Shown: positions 1 through 6,600 of the stretch, one piece after another
How positions within the stretch are numbered: position 1 is the first letter of the stretch
Layout: every line of letters starts with the position of its first letter
Source of the DNA: Candidatus Microgenomates bacterium
GTDB taxonomy: Bacteria; Patescibacteriota; Microgenomatia; UBA1406; GWC2-37-13
DNA: 12,842 nt
Reading direction: 5' to 3'
Assembly: GCA_015491205.1 (NCBI GenBank)
Contig: WFWI01000034.1
Coordinates: 1 to 12,842, forward strand
Program-made: the position numbers and the translations under genes
The notes under the pieces: generated by a model
The model's input: only the letters and a program-made list of their open reading frames with translations
What the model was told of the DNA's origin: nothing
The model's database searches: none

Positions 1-1211
1 CAGGAAACGTCAGCTCCACAATGGTAGCAATTTTTAATTAATCTCCCAAAGGGCCTAGTCAAAACTCTACCACATTTCGGGCACTCAAACTGTAATGGGC
101 CGAACTCATCCTGCAATAAACCCAATACTCCTGAAGAGGTCGGATATACATCTATACCAAGAGAAATACTGCCTGCAACCTTTTGCATAGAAGGACACGA
201 TGAACCCGCAATATATACCTGCGCCCCATATATTTGTCCTAAAACTTGCAAATCCAACATAGAAGGAGAAACTTCTTCCCATACCTCTTCCCACTTCTCT
301 TTTAACTCTAAAAGCTCTTTTGCACGATTGTAAACTACTCGTCGTGCTATCTCAGCAGAATGAGCATCTTCCTCTAAAACAGCTTCATAATACTTGCTCA
401 TTACCTTAGCAATTATTGGGTCTCCTTCCAGGAGATTATAAAACTTTTCTGTCTCAGATGGATCAACTTCTGTACCAGTTGTTTCTCTTATTATTCGTTG
501 AAGAGTTTCTAACACTACTTTAGGATTTTCAACATTAGTAGCCAGCGGTGAAGATAAATAAAAATATTCGTTGTTATATTGAATAGTTTCTTGAAAGCCA
601 AGAATCTTATACATTTGTGTTCTAATAAACTTAGAAAAAATCTCCCATGATTTAGAAAAGTCTTTATCTTCCCCCTCATATCTTAAAGCATAAGTTCTAA
701 CCATATTTTCCTCTCTAATAAAAACAAACACAAATCCATAATCACCAAAGCCTTCCATCCCAAACGACGGTGGACTAATCTGAATAGCTATACTGTATCC
801 CTCTACCAAAATAGCCCTTTCTATGGCCTCAAGCGCTTGGTTTTCTACTCTATCCCTCTCTGTCCTTTCATTTGCCTTGAGATCTTCCACAATTGAACCT
901 CTATGCCCGATAAAAGATAAGCGGGGCCTACCATCAATTTCTTGTATCTGATAAAAATATGGTTGAAATTTAAGCCCTGCTAAATGTTCTCCTAAAAGTC
1001 TAAAAAGATTAAGCTCAGCAAGCTGCAAAACTTCATCTTCAGGAACCCCTTCCTTCAACCTTGTCTGTAAATAAGCTATCTCTTGAGCTATAGGAAAGAC
1101 TTCATCCAAGCGATAAATCTCTTGTGGGGTTAATCTATCAACTGGAGGGGAAACATTCTGTAGATTACTTATTCCAGATGACTGTGGGTATAAACTGTAT
1201 CTTTCTACCAT
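1..1211 (-). CDS. Hypothetical protein with zinc ribbon, downstream of a cobalamin riboswitch (3' end cut by window edge)
   Basis: The frame is open from an ATG at 1211 to the left edge, giving 403 codons without a stop. I do not recognise the family. The start (MVERYSLYPQSSG) is supported by a Shine-Dalgarno GGGAGAAGGA ending 5 bases before the ATG. The visible protein is mostly charged and soluble-looking, with no signal peptide or membrane segment. It has a Glu/Arg-rich helical stretch around residues 280-320 and a CxxC-14-CxxC zinc ribbon near the cut end (C377, C380, C395, C398). The aromatic, glycine-rich stretch around residues 150-165 looks like a folded domain. Its mRNA leader contains a cobalamin riboswitch, so B12 probably controls its expression, and the B12-dependent reductase and adenosyltransferase lie on the same strand nearby. 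A role in B12 use or in a B12-independent bypass is inference only. The coding call is strong; the function is unknown. Confidence 0.88.
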   Translation of the reverse strand, partial: MVERYSLYPQSSGISNLQNVSPPVDRLTPQEIYRLDEVFPIAQEIAYLQTRLKEGVPEDEVLQLAELNLFRLLGEHLAGLKFQPYFYQIQEIDGRPRLSFIGHRGSIVEDLKANERTERDRVENQALEAIERAILVEGYSIAIQISPPSFGMEGFGDYGFVFVFIREENMVRTYALRYEGEDKDFSKSWEIFSKFIRTQMYKILGFQETIQYNNEYFYLSSPLATNVENPKVVLETLQRIIRETTGTEVDPSETEKFYNLLEGDPIIAKVMSKYYEAVLEEDAHSAEIARRVVYNRAKELLELKEKWEEVWEEVSPSMLDLQVLGQIYGAQVYIAGSSCPSMQKVAGSISLGIDVYPTSSGVLGLLQDEFGPLQFECPKCGRVLTRPFGRLIKNCYHCGADVS

Positions 1212-1216
1212 AATAT

Positions 1217-1237
1217 TCCTTCTCCCTGCTCGGGGAG
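1217..1237 (-). promoter_or_regulatory. Shine-Dalgarno with abutting hairpin (putative riboswitch expression platform)
   Basis: On the minus strand CTCCC (1237-1233) and GGGAG (1226-1222) can pair around a CGAGCA loop. The 3' arm is the first half of the Shine-Dalgarno run GGGAGAAGGA, 5 bases before the ATG at 1211. Closing this hairpin would partly hide the ribosome site, as in translation-controlling cobalamin riboswitches. The pairing is seen; the switching role is inferred. Confidence 0.5.
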
Positions 1238-1267
1238 CCCTGTACCAGAGCAGAGCACGGTACAGGG
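1238..1267. repeat. 30-nt hairpin H1 (9-bp arms, 12-nt loop), 3' side of riboswitch leader
   Basis: CCCTGTACC (1238-1246) and GGTACAGGG (1259-1267) are perfect 9-bp arms around a 12-nt loop. On the minus strand the loop reads GTGCTCTGCTCT. Its inverted copy H3 lies at 1591-1620. No T-run follows on either strand, so it is not a simple terminator. Confidence 0.8.
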
Positions 1268-1311
1268 CAAGCCCCCATTGAAACCCTTACTATTCAAGGA
1301 GCTCTATTCCT

Positions 1312-1347
1312 CCCTGTACCGAAAGCTCCTGCTCTGATACAAGAGGG
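1312..1347. repeat. Degenerate hairpin H2 of the same family
   Basis: CCCTGTACC (1312-1320) repeats the left arm of H1 exactly. It can pair imperfectly with GATACAAGAGGG (1336-1347) around a loop that on the minus strand reads AGAGCAGGAGC. It lies immediately after the B12 box on the transcript, in the expression platform. Its AGAGCAG could pair with CTGCTCT of the H1 loop. Confidence 0.6.
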
Positions 1348-1373
1348 TCTGGTGGGTGTTCGGGCTCGTCCAA

Positions 1374-1391
1374 CCTGCCGTTTTAGGCAGG
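1374..1391. repeat. Short GC palindrome X1 (CCTGCC-GTTTTA-GGCAGG)
   Basis: Six-base-pair arms flank a GTTTTA loop. It lies between the aptamer core and the B12 box and shares its loop with X2, and nearly with X3. It probably extends a variable riboswitch helix. Confidence 0.75.
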
Positions 1392-1413
1392 GGCATCACC
1401 GCTGCGGCACAGC

Positions 1414-1432
1414 CTCCCCGCTTTGCGGGGAG
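1414..1432. repeat. 8-bp perfect hairpin CTCCCCGC-TTT-GCGGGGAG
   Basis: Perfect 8-bp arms with a 3-base loop sit directly against X2, between the two conserved core blocks of the riboswitch. It differs in loop and arm from the X family and is probably an added peripheral helix of the aptamer. Confidence 0.7.
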
Positions 1433-1450
1433 CCCGCCGTTTTAGGCGGG
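1433..1450. repeat. Short GC palindrome X2 (CCCGCC-GTTTTA-GGCGGG)
   Basis: Six-base-pair arms and a loop identical to X1; the arm pair T-A in X1 is replaced by C-G here, a compensated change. It is inserted between the conserved CCGG stem and the GCTG-CCGCA block of the riboswitch. Confidence 0.75.
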
Positions 1451-1479
1451 GCCGGATTCTCACCGGACTTCCCCAAATT

Positions 1480-1499
1480 ACCCGCCGTCTTAGGCGGGT
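1480..1499. repeat. Short GC palindrome X3 (ACCCGCC-GTCTTA-GGCGGGT)
   Basis: Seven-base-pair arms with a GTCTTA loop, the third member of the X family. It lies between the closing GGTGGG strand and the GGGGAAGTCCGG core on the minus-strand transcript. Confidence 0.75.
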
Positions 1500-1548
1500 A
1501 GGCCTTCCCACCCCAAACTAAGCTTTGCTCCATGCTCAGGGTAACCCT

Positions 1549-1577
1549 AGACCGCTCCCCAGCTAAGCGGAGAGTCT
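1549..1577. repeat. Imperfect hairpin at the 5' side of the riboswitch
   Basis: AGAC...CTCC (1549-1558) can pair with GGAG...GTCT (1569-1577) around a CCAGCTAAGC loop. It lies upstream of the aptamer on the minus-strand transcript. Its role is unknown. Confidence 0.5.
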
Positions 1578-1590
1578 GCTCAAGGGTTTA

Positions 1591-1620
1591 CCCTGAACCG
1601 AGCTCTGCTCTGGTTCAGGG
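1591..1620. repeat. 30-nt hairpin H3, inverted copy of H1 at the 5' side of the leader
   Basis: CCCTGAACC (1591-1599) and GGTTCAGGG (1612-1620) flank a GAGCTCTGCTCT loop. Compared with the inverted copy H1, the arms carry one paired change (A-T against T-A) that preserves the stem. On the minus-strand RNA the H3 loop (AGAGCAGAGC) is perfectly complementary over 10 bases to the H1 loop (GCTCTGCTCT). Confidence 0.8.
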
Positions 1621-1659
1621 CAGTGGCCAATTCCAGACCCCTAATTTTTAAAGCGTATA

Positions 1660-1681
1660 TAGGATAGAAAATCCTATCCTA
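1660..1681. repeat. 8-bp inverted repeat overlapping the riboswitch promoter
   Basis: TAGGATAG (1660-1667) and CTATCCTA (1674-1681) are perfect inverted arms around a 6-base spacer. They cover the -10 box and spacer of the proposed minus-strand promoter, so this could be an operator. No cognate regulator can be named. Confidence 0.45.
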
Positions 1682-1689
1682 AAATTCAA
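1661..1689 (-). promoter_or_regulatory. Probable promoter of the riboswitch transcript
   Basis: On the minus strand TTGAAT (1689-1684) is followed after exactly 17 bases by TATCCT (1666-1661), with a further TATATA just downstream. A start near 1654 would include the whole riboswitch. It diverges from the toxin-antitoxin promoter at 1726-1754. Confidence 0.5.
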
Positions 1690-1708
1690 CCTCAATCCGT
1701 CTCTTAAT

Positions 1709-1745
1709 TTGTAAAGTTTTACAACTTGACAAGTTTTACAAACTT
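1709..1745. promoter_or_regulatory. Overlapping palindromes, likely toxin-antitoxin operator
   Basis: Three overlapping inverted repeats run through the promoter: TTGTAAA-GT-TTTACAA (1709-1724), AACTTG-A-CAAGTT (1723-1735) and AAGTTT-TAC-AAACTT (1731-1745). AAGTTTTACAA occurs twice (1714-1724 and 1731-1741) with a 17-base period. They cover the -35 box and spacer, the expected position for autorepression by a Phd-type antitoxin. Confidence 0.6.
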
Positions 1746-1754
1746 TCCTAAAAT
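1726..1754 (+). promoter_or_regulatory. Consensus sigma70 promoter, apparently leaderless
   Basis: TTGACA (1726-1731), a 17-base spacer and TAAAAT (1749-1754) form a near-perfect promoter. The antitoxin ATG begins at 1762, only 7 bases after the -10 box, which is where transcription would begin. No Shine-Dalgarno can fit, so the mRNA is probably leaderless. The TTG at 1726 is the -35 box and not a start codon. Confidence 0.8.
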
Positions 1755-1761
1755 TAAAACC

Positions 1762-2040
1762 ATGAAAAAGGTAAATGTTTACGAGCTTAGAAAAAACATT
1801 AAGGCTGTGCTTGAGGGGGTGTATATTCTAAAAGAGCCTGTGGTGGTTTATAAATACGACAAGCCCATAGCTACCATTCAACCCATAGATGACTCTCAAA
1901 AAGAGTCCTTTGAAAACTTTTTTGGTTTCTTAAAGGAAGGTGAGTCCGGAGTGGAATATGAAGACAAAATAAGGAGAAATGCCAAGGAGATAAAGCGCGC
2001 TAAGTTGGCGAGAAAGGGCAAATATGAAGATCTTAGTTGA
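1762..2040 (+). CDS. Phd/YefM-type antitoxin
   Basis: This 92-aa protein begins MKKVNVYELRKNIKAVLEG, the compact N-terminal fold of Phd/YefM antitoxins, with the typical following stretch VVVYKYDKPIATIQPI. It binds DNA and neutralises the partner toxin through its charged C-terminal tail (residues about 55-92, rich in Lys and Glu). I chose the ATG at 1762 over an upstream in-frame TTG at 1726, because the TTG is part of the -35 box and the Phd fold starts at the ATG. It overlaps the next gene by 17 bases, the usual antitoxin-toxin coupling. Palindromes over its promoter suggest autoregulation. The family call is based on motif resemblance. Confidence 0.8.
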   Translation: MKKVNVYELRKNIKAVLEGVYILKEPVVVYKYDKPIATIQPIDDSQKESFENFFGFLKEGESGVEYEDKIRRNAKEIKRAKLARKGKYEDLS

Positions 2041-2419
2041 CACTAACGTTCTTATCGATTTCACCCATGGCTATGCAGATGTCCTCTCCCTTCTTTTAAA
2101 AAAGCAATCAAAAGGAGAGGTGGAACTTTTTACGAACCCAATTGTCCAAGCAGAATTTTTAGCTGATACCAAGCTTAAAAGACCTCATCTCCTCTCAAAA
2201 GCTCAAAAATTTCTCTCCCTATTCTCCACCCTTCCTATTGGAAAAACCACTGCCTTTATTGCTGGAGAAATATTAAGAAACAACTTGACGCCGACGTTGG
2301 CCGACGCTTTTATTGCTGCAACCTGCCTTGAACACTCCCTTTACCTTTTCACCAGAAACCAAAAGCACTTTTTAAGAATAAAAGGCCTGGAGTTATTAGA
2401 CATAAACTCCCCTTTCTAA
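2024..2419 (+). CDS. PIN-domain toxin, VapC type
   Basis: The 131-aa protein begins MKILVDTNVLIDF, the classic first strand of PIN-domain ribonucleases. Acidic residues expected to hold the metal are D6, E44 (VQAEFLAD), D94 (TLADAFIAA) and the N112 region (TRNQKHF). VapC toxins cleave RNA, often tRNA or rRNA, and stop translation when free of antitoxin. The start overlaps the antitoxin end by 17 bases and has an AAAGGG Shine-Dalgarno inside the antitoxin gene. The 3' end overlaps the convergent adenosyltransferase gene by 24 bases. The toxin appears intact. Its exact RNA target cannot be read from the sequence. Confidence 0.85.
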   Translation: MKILVDTNVLIDFTHGYADVLSLLLKKQSKGEVELFTNPIVQAEFLADTKLKRPHLLSKAQKFLSLFSTLPIGKTTAFIAGEILRNNLTPTLADAFIAATCLEHSLYLFTRNQKHFLRIKGLELLDINSPF

Positions 2420-2887
2420 ACCCAGCGCCTTAGCAAACAAAAAGTCAGAAAGGCGGTTTAAATACTTTAAAACTTCTTCACTATCACAAACAGCTACCAC
2501 TCTTCTCTCTACCCTCCTTGCCACTGCCCGAGCAAAATGAAGAAAAGCAATAAATTCTGAGCCCTGAGGAAGCACAAAACGATTTAAAATAGAGCTTTTT
2601 TTTGTTATCTTCTCTATTTCTTGTTCAAAAAATTCTATTCTATCCTGTAATTTTAACTCAAGGTCTTTTTTTCCTCCAATCAAAGCCATTATTCTATAAA
2701 GGTCTTTTTGAATTAATGTAAGTGTTTTTTTCAACTCCTCGTCAGAAGCTTTTGCTATTAAAATTCCAAGAAGGCTTGACAGCTCATCTAAGCTTCCCAA
2801 AGCCTCAAATAAAGGATCATCCTTCCTCAACCTTCTCCCACCATAAACCCTGCTGTATCCTTTGTCTCCTGTTTTAGTTGTAATCAT
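2396..2887 (-). CDS. Cob(I)alamin adenosyltransferase, PduO type
   Basis: The enzyme transfers the 5'-deoxyadenosyl group of ATP to cob(I)alamin, making adenosylcobalamin, the cofactor of the class II reductase encoded on the same strand. Family motifs are present in order. TKTGDKG (residues 4-10) is the ATP-binding start. GSLDELSS (31-38) follows, then FVLPQGSEFIAFLHFARAVA followed by RRVERR (104-129), and KYLNRLSDFLF (141-151). At 163 aa it is slightly shorter than typical (about 180-190). The start ATG at 2887 lies inside the end of the upstream PIN gene (14-base overlap, weak Shine-Dalgarno), so translation is probably coupled to it. It is the last gene of the HTH-PIN-adenosyltransferase operon and ends convergently against the VapC gene. 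The symbol could be pduO or cobO; I leave it open. Confidence 0.92.
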   Translation of the reverse strand: MITTKTGDKGYSRVYGGRRLRKDDPLFEALGSLDELSSLLGILIAKASDEELKKTLTLIQKDLYRIMALIGGKKDLELKLQDRIEFFEQEIEKITKKSSILNRFVLPQGSEFIAFLHFARAVARRVERRVVAVCDSEEVLKYLNRLSDFLFAKALGLERGVYV

Positions 2888-3308
2888 AGTTCTTTAAAAC
2901 AACTTTTCTTAAAAACTCTCCCGGACTCAACACTTTAATTCCAAGTTTTCTCTCTATCGCAGGCAATACGAAATCTTTTTTGTTATAAGTGATTAAAAAT
3001 TCGGCCTTAGCATGATACGCCCCTGCTATCACATGTTTATCATTAATATCTTTAACAAAAAGCCCAAATCTTTCCTCTATATCCTCTTCTTTTAAGTTAA
3101 GAACCCTGCAAAACTTTTTTAACTTTTTTATCATACTTGTCTTCTTAATGTTCTTTTTTACAAGAACTCGGTTTATCTCTTTTAAAGAAAGAGTAGAAAT
3201 CCACCTTTCAACTTCTTTTAAATTAAACAATTTATATGCTGCTCCTCGCTGGGAAATTAAAGCAGAAATAAAAACATCAGAATCTAAAAATGTACTTATT
3301 TTTGCCAC
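2874..3308 (-). CDS. PIN-domain protein, putative toxin (COG1569-like)
   Basis: A 144-aa protein with a PIN fold: FLDSDVFISAL (residues 7-17) carries the first acidic residues. E44 lies in SLKEINRVL, D90 in KDINDKHVIAGA, and the last strand is EFLITYNKKDF (103-113). This pattern fits the predicted PIN-domain ribonucleases grouped as COG1569. The start is GTG at 3308, overlapping the upstream HTH gene by 13 bases. The end overlaps the adenosyltransferase start by 14 bases. With the small HTH gene it looks like a toxin-antitoxin pair in which the DNA-binding partner is excisionase-like. Toxin activity is inferred from the domain and context. Confidence 0.75.
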   Translation of the reverse strand: MAKISTFLDSDVFISALISQRGAAYKLFNLKEVERWISTLSLKEINRVLVKKNIKKTSMIKKLKKFCRVLNLKEEDIEERFGLFVKDINDKHVIAGAYHAKAEFLITYNKKDFVLPAIERKLGIKVLSPGEFLRKVVLKNYDYN

Positions 3309-3553
3309 ATTTCTTTACGAACTTTTTTTAGTTCCTTTTGAATCCATCCTAAATTCTTCTTGTCCTCAAGCTCTAAAAGTTTAAACTCATCAACAACATT
3401 AGCCTCTTTACCAAACCTTATTGGAATTCTATACACTCTTCCAAACCTTTTTGCTTCCACCTCTCCTTTTTTAATCCAGTTATACACAGTTCTTACACTT
3501 ACTTGTAAAACCTTTGCAAACTGTTCTGGTGTATAAAATGCTATTTGCCCCAT
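3296..3553 (-). CDS. Excisionase/MerR-like HTH protein, putative antitoxin
   Basis: The 85-aa protein has one winged helix-turn-helix of the excisionase family: YTPEQFAKVLQVSVRTVYNW (residues 7-26), then KKGEVEAKRFGRVYRIP, the wing. The C-terminal third (about 52-85) is highly charged and helical (KKNLGWIQKELKKVRKEMW), the type of tail antitoxins use to cover a toxin. It overlaps the PIN gene by 13 bases. Its ATG lies 6 bases after a TAAAAT box and no Shine-Dalgarno is visible, so the transcript may be leaderless. It follows nrdJ by 53 bases on the same strand, so it can also be read from the nrd promoter. The DNA-binding call is solid; the antitoxin role is inferred. Confidence 0.75.
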   Translation of the reverse strand: MGQIAFYTPEQFAKVLQVSVRTVYNWIKKGEVEAKRFGRVYRIPIRFGKEANVVDEFKLLELEDKKNLGWIQKELKKVRKEMWQK

Positions 3554-3559
3554 GCTTTT

Positions 3560-3565
3560 ATTTTA
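3560..3565 (-). promoter_or_regulatory. Putative -10 box of the HTH-PIN-adenosyltransferase operon
   Basis: On the minus strand TAAAAT (3565-3560) lies 6 bases before the ATG at 3553, the same geometry as the leaderless promoters elsewhere in this window. No good -35 is visible 16-18 bases upstream, so the site is weaker evidence than at 1726-1754. Confidence 0.45.
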
Positions 3566-3606
3566 GCAAAATATCAAAAAACAATTTCCCAATTTTTAAT
3601 TTTTCT

Positions 3607-6600
3607 TCAGCACTCACTATACCCACAGCTGTAGCACTTTTTGCACCCCTCTTCATTTGCCAAAGTTGCAGAACCACAGGAAGGGCAGATGTCAAAAAGA
3701 GTCTCTTCCTCTCCTCCAACCAAAGGCTCTTGTGTTTGTTGGGAAACAAGCTTGGGCTTGGAATTACCCTTTACTTTTCTACCATTGCCATTAAGCCCAT
3801 AGTGCATTGCCAAGACCTTTGCTACTGCATCAGGCAAGCTTCTTATCCTGTTCTCCCCAAAGCCCAAGCTCCGCGCTCCTCCTATATCTTTTAGCTGGTT
3901 AACAATCTCCTTTACTCGCTCTAAAGGTGAAAGGTGCGAGGAAAACCTTAAAGCCAAAGACACCATCCTACCCAAGCCTTCTGCCATAGCATAAACATCA
4001 GAGCCTGCTTTTCCAACGTTTATAAACACCTCCAAAGGCTCAGGCGGGTTTCCACCATTTGTGTTTATGGTAATAAAGGCGACCCCAACTGGAGTGTTAA
4101 TTCTGTAAGTTGAACCATGCACAACCATTGGCCGGGGCTTAACAGTAGGCTCTTTTTTCTTCTCCTCTTCTTTTTTCTCTTTCTTTCTTTCCAAAACTCC
4201 TGGGCGAGAGCCCTCCCTCATAAAGGTTATTCCCTTACAACCCAGTTTGTAGGCCAAGGTATAAAGCTTTTTCACATCCTCAACTGTGTAGCTCTCTGGC
4301 GCGTTAACTGTTTTTGAGATTGAAGCATCAACATACTTTTGGATTGTCGCCTGCACCCTTACGTGATCCTCTGGTGTTAGCTCCCGGGCTGAGACAAACC
4401 ACTTTGGTTTTTTAACCTTACCCTCCTTGTACTCCTTGCCATACTTTTTAAGCCATCTTTCCCAAAGGTGGTGCCTTATTGTATGCACCCCAAGCCTGTC
4501 CCGGCGGATAAACTCAAACTCAAAAACAGGCTCGATTCCAGAGGTTGTGCCTGCCATTAAAGAAGTAGAGCCAGTTGGCGCCTGCATTAAAAGAAGGGAG
4601 TTTCTTATTCCATATTTTCTGATTTTATCCTTAATCTCCTTTGGAAGCTGTTTTACAAAGCCTCCTTTCAGATAAAGCTTGGCGTCAAACTTTGGAAAAG
4701 CTCCTTTTTCGCGCGCCAATTCTGCTGAGGCTTTGTAAGCCTCATCCCTTATCACCCTGTAAACCTTGTCAATAAATTTTAAAGACTCCTTTGAGCCATA
4801 TCTTAAATGTAGCTTAATCAAGGTATCCCCAAGCCCCATTGTGCCAAGCCCAATTCTTCGCTCGCCTTCAAGCTGGGTTTTTCTTATGCCCTCAAAAACA
4901 TAAGGGTCCATATCAACCACGTTATCCTGGAAACGGACAGCGATCCTTACAAGCTTTCTCAAAGTTTTCCAATCAAACCGTCCCTTTTTCTCTATACCAT
5001 CTCCTTTCACAAGCGCAGAAAGGTTTATAGAGCCAAGATTGCAAACGCCCCAAGCCGGCAACCCCTCTTCCCCACAATCCAAGCTGACATACCCGTTCGT
5101 CACCCAGGTTAAAGTTTCTGGCTCATAGACATCGTATACTTCCTCATACTCACCTGTATCCTCAACTTTTACAACTTGTGCTAGATTTGTACCGCCCATG
5201 AAATAATACTTCTCAAATATTTCTTTTAACTTCTTTCTCTTCTGAGGATGTGTTAACCCTATTTCTCTATAAAAGCGTGCTATCCCCTCATTCATAATTA
5301 CTAGCTCATGCTTCACACCTGTGCCCGTAAGATCTCTTCCATCATAAACGGTCTTTTTCCGAGTGTAAGAATAAATCCTGCTGTGAATTCCAAAATTTAA
5401 CAAAAGAAGCCTTACTTGCCGTAAGAGCTTTAAAGACGCTGATGTTAAACGCAACAGAGGATCATACGATTTCAAACTTACATTGCCATCTGTAGAAAAC
5501 AATCCATCTAAAAGACCTCTTTGGAAATCCAATGAAAGGTTAAACCAAACTTGAGGAATTTCTTTGTCGGGCGACTTTTTCTTTGGTAAACCCAGAAGCC
5601 CCAAAATGTTGGCAAATTTATAGAAAAGCAATTGCTCTGAACCATGAGTAACAACTGTCCCATCTGCATAGGTAAGCTGATGCTCATATTTTGCATAACT
5701 TGGGCTTGCTCCTATTTTTTCAAAAAGTTTAATTAAAATCTCTTTCCATTCTTTTTCACCTCTTCCAACTGCAATCTTAAGCTGATGACCATATTTTTTA
5801 CCTATCTGCCTAAAATAACCGTCTCCAATTGCTACACCGAAAATAAACCCAAACTCTCTATCACTTAAAAGATCTATATTAATCCCATATCTTTCTGCAT
5901 AAAGCCTTACTTCAGGTGATATCTCAAGGGACTTCTTTGTATCATAAAAGGTATTGTCTATAACAACAACTTTGTCGCCTTTTTTCAAGTTAGCCACCTT
6001 CACCCACGCATATTTTTTATCCATCACAACCTTCAATTTATGATCTGCGGTCGCTTTAAGCTCTCCTCCATCGGAAAAAGTCACCTTGTAAATACGCTGC
6101 TTCCCATTGTTATACACCTTTTTTATTGGCTTCAAACCCTCAGGGGTAGCTATCCTCATTCCTGGTTTAAGCTTTTTTGCAGGAAGCCAACCAAACTCAG
6201 TTGCCACTAAAGTATCTCCTGTAACGCATGGATTCACACAAATTATCTTGTTCCAATACCAATTGTTGTAAAGCTTGTTATACCGCTCCATAAAAACAAC
6301 TCCAGGCTCGGCTGATCTCCAGGCAGCTTCACAAATCAAATCCCAGAGCTTTCTTGCCTTAACCCTTTTGTAAACCTTAACCTTTTTCCCAAGGCTCTTC
6401 CATTTTTCAATATCACCGTCCCAAACCTCGTCGTATTCTGGGTCATCAAGGTCTGGAAAAACAAGCTCCCAATCTTTATCCTTCTCAACCGCCTCCATAA
6501 ACTTGTCCGACACACAAACCGAAAGATTAGCTCCATTTATGCGCGACAAATCCTGCTTTACAGTAATAAACTCCTCAACATCAGGATGCCAATCCCAAAG

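Larger units (their letters stand above)
1212..1650 (-). promoter_or_regulatory. Cobalamin riboswitch leader (aptamer core about 1351-1512)
   Basis: On the minus strand the conserved cobalamin aptamer elements occur in order. First comes GGTGGG (1512-1507), the 5' strand of a closing helix. Next is GGGGAAGTCCGGTGAGAATC (from 1474), matching the family's GGGAA-CCGGUG-AAUCCGG core. Then comes GCTGTGCCGCAGCGGTGATG (1413-1394), matching GCUG-CCGCA-CUGUGA. Last is a B12-box-like GAGCCCGAACACCCACC (1367-1351), whose CCCACC pairs exactly with the first GGTGGG. Peripheral regions are enlarged by extra GC-rich hairpins, listed separately. The platform between 1350 and 1212 holds two more hairpins and a Shine-Dalgarno-adjacent stem. 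No U-run follows a stem, so control of translation is more likely than termination. The target is the zinc-ribbon gene starting at 1211. Confidence 0.85.

Noticed and set aside
106..294. Short open frame on the minus strand
   Set aside because: It lies in another frame of the long gene 1-1211, which has a good start, ribosome site and zinc ribbon.
1238..1267. Rho-independent terminator
   Set aside because: No T-run follows the stem on either strand.
1230..1620. CRISPR-like array or tandem repeat
   Set aside because: Repeats are palindromes of several kinds at irregular spacing with no spacers of constant length; they fit riboswitch helices.
1212..1650. RNase P RNA or another large RNA gene
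   Set aside because: The conserved RNase P core motifs are not seen, whereas cobalamin aptamer elements occur in order directly before a gene.
1726..1761. TTG start for the antitoxin
   Set aside because: The TTG is the first half of a perfect -35 box; the Phd fold starts at the ATG at 1762.
4117..4317. Several plus-strand open frames across nrdJ (for example 4117-4317, 6586-6924, 6985-7203)
   Set aside because: They are antisense to the intact reductase/intein gene and show no recognisable motifs or ribosome sites.
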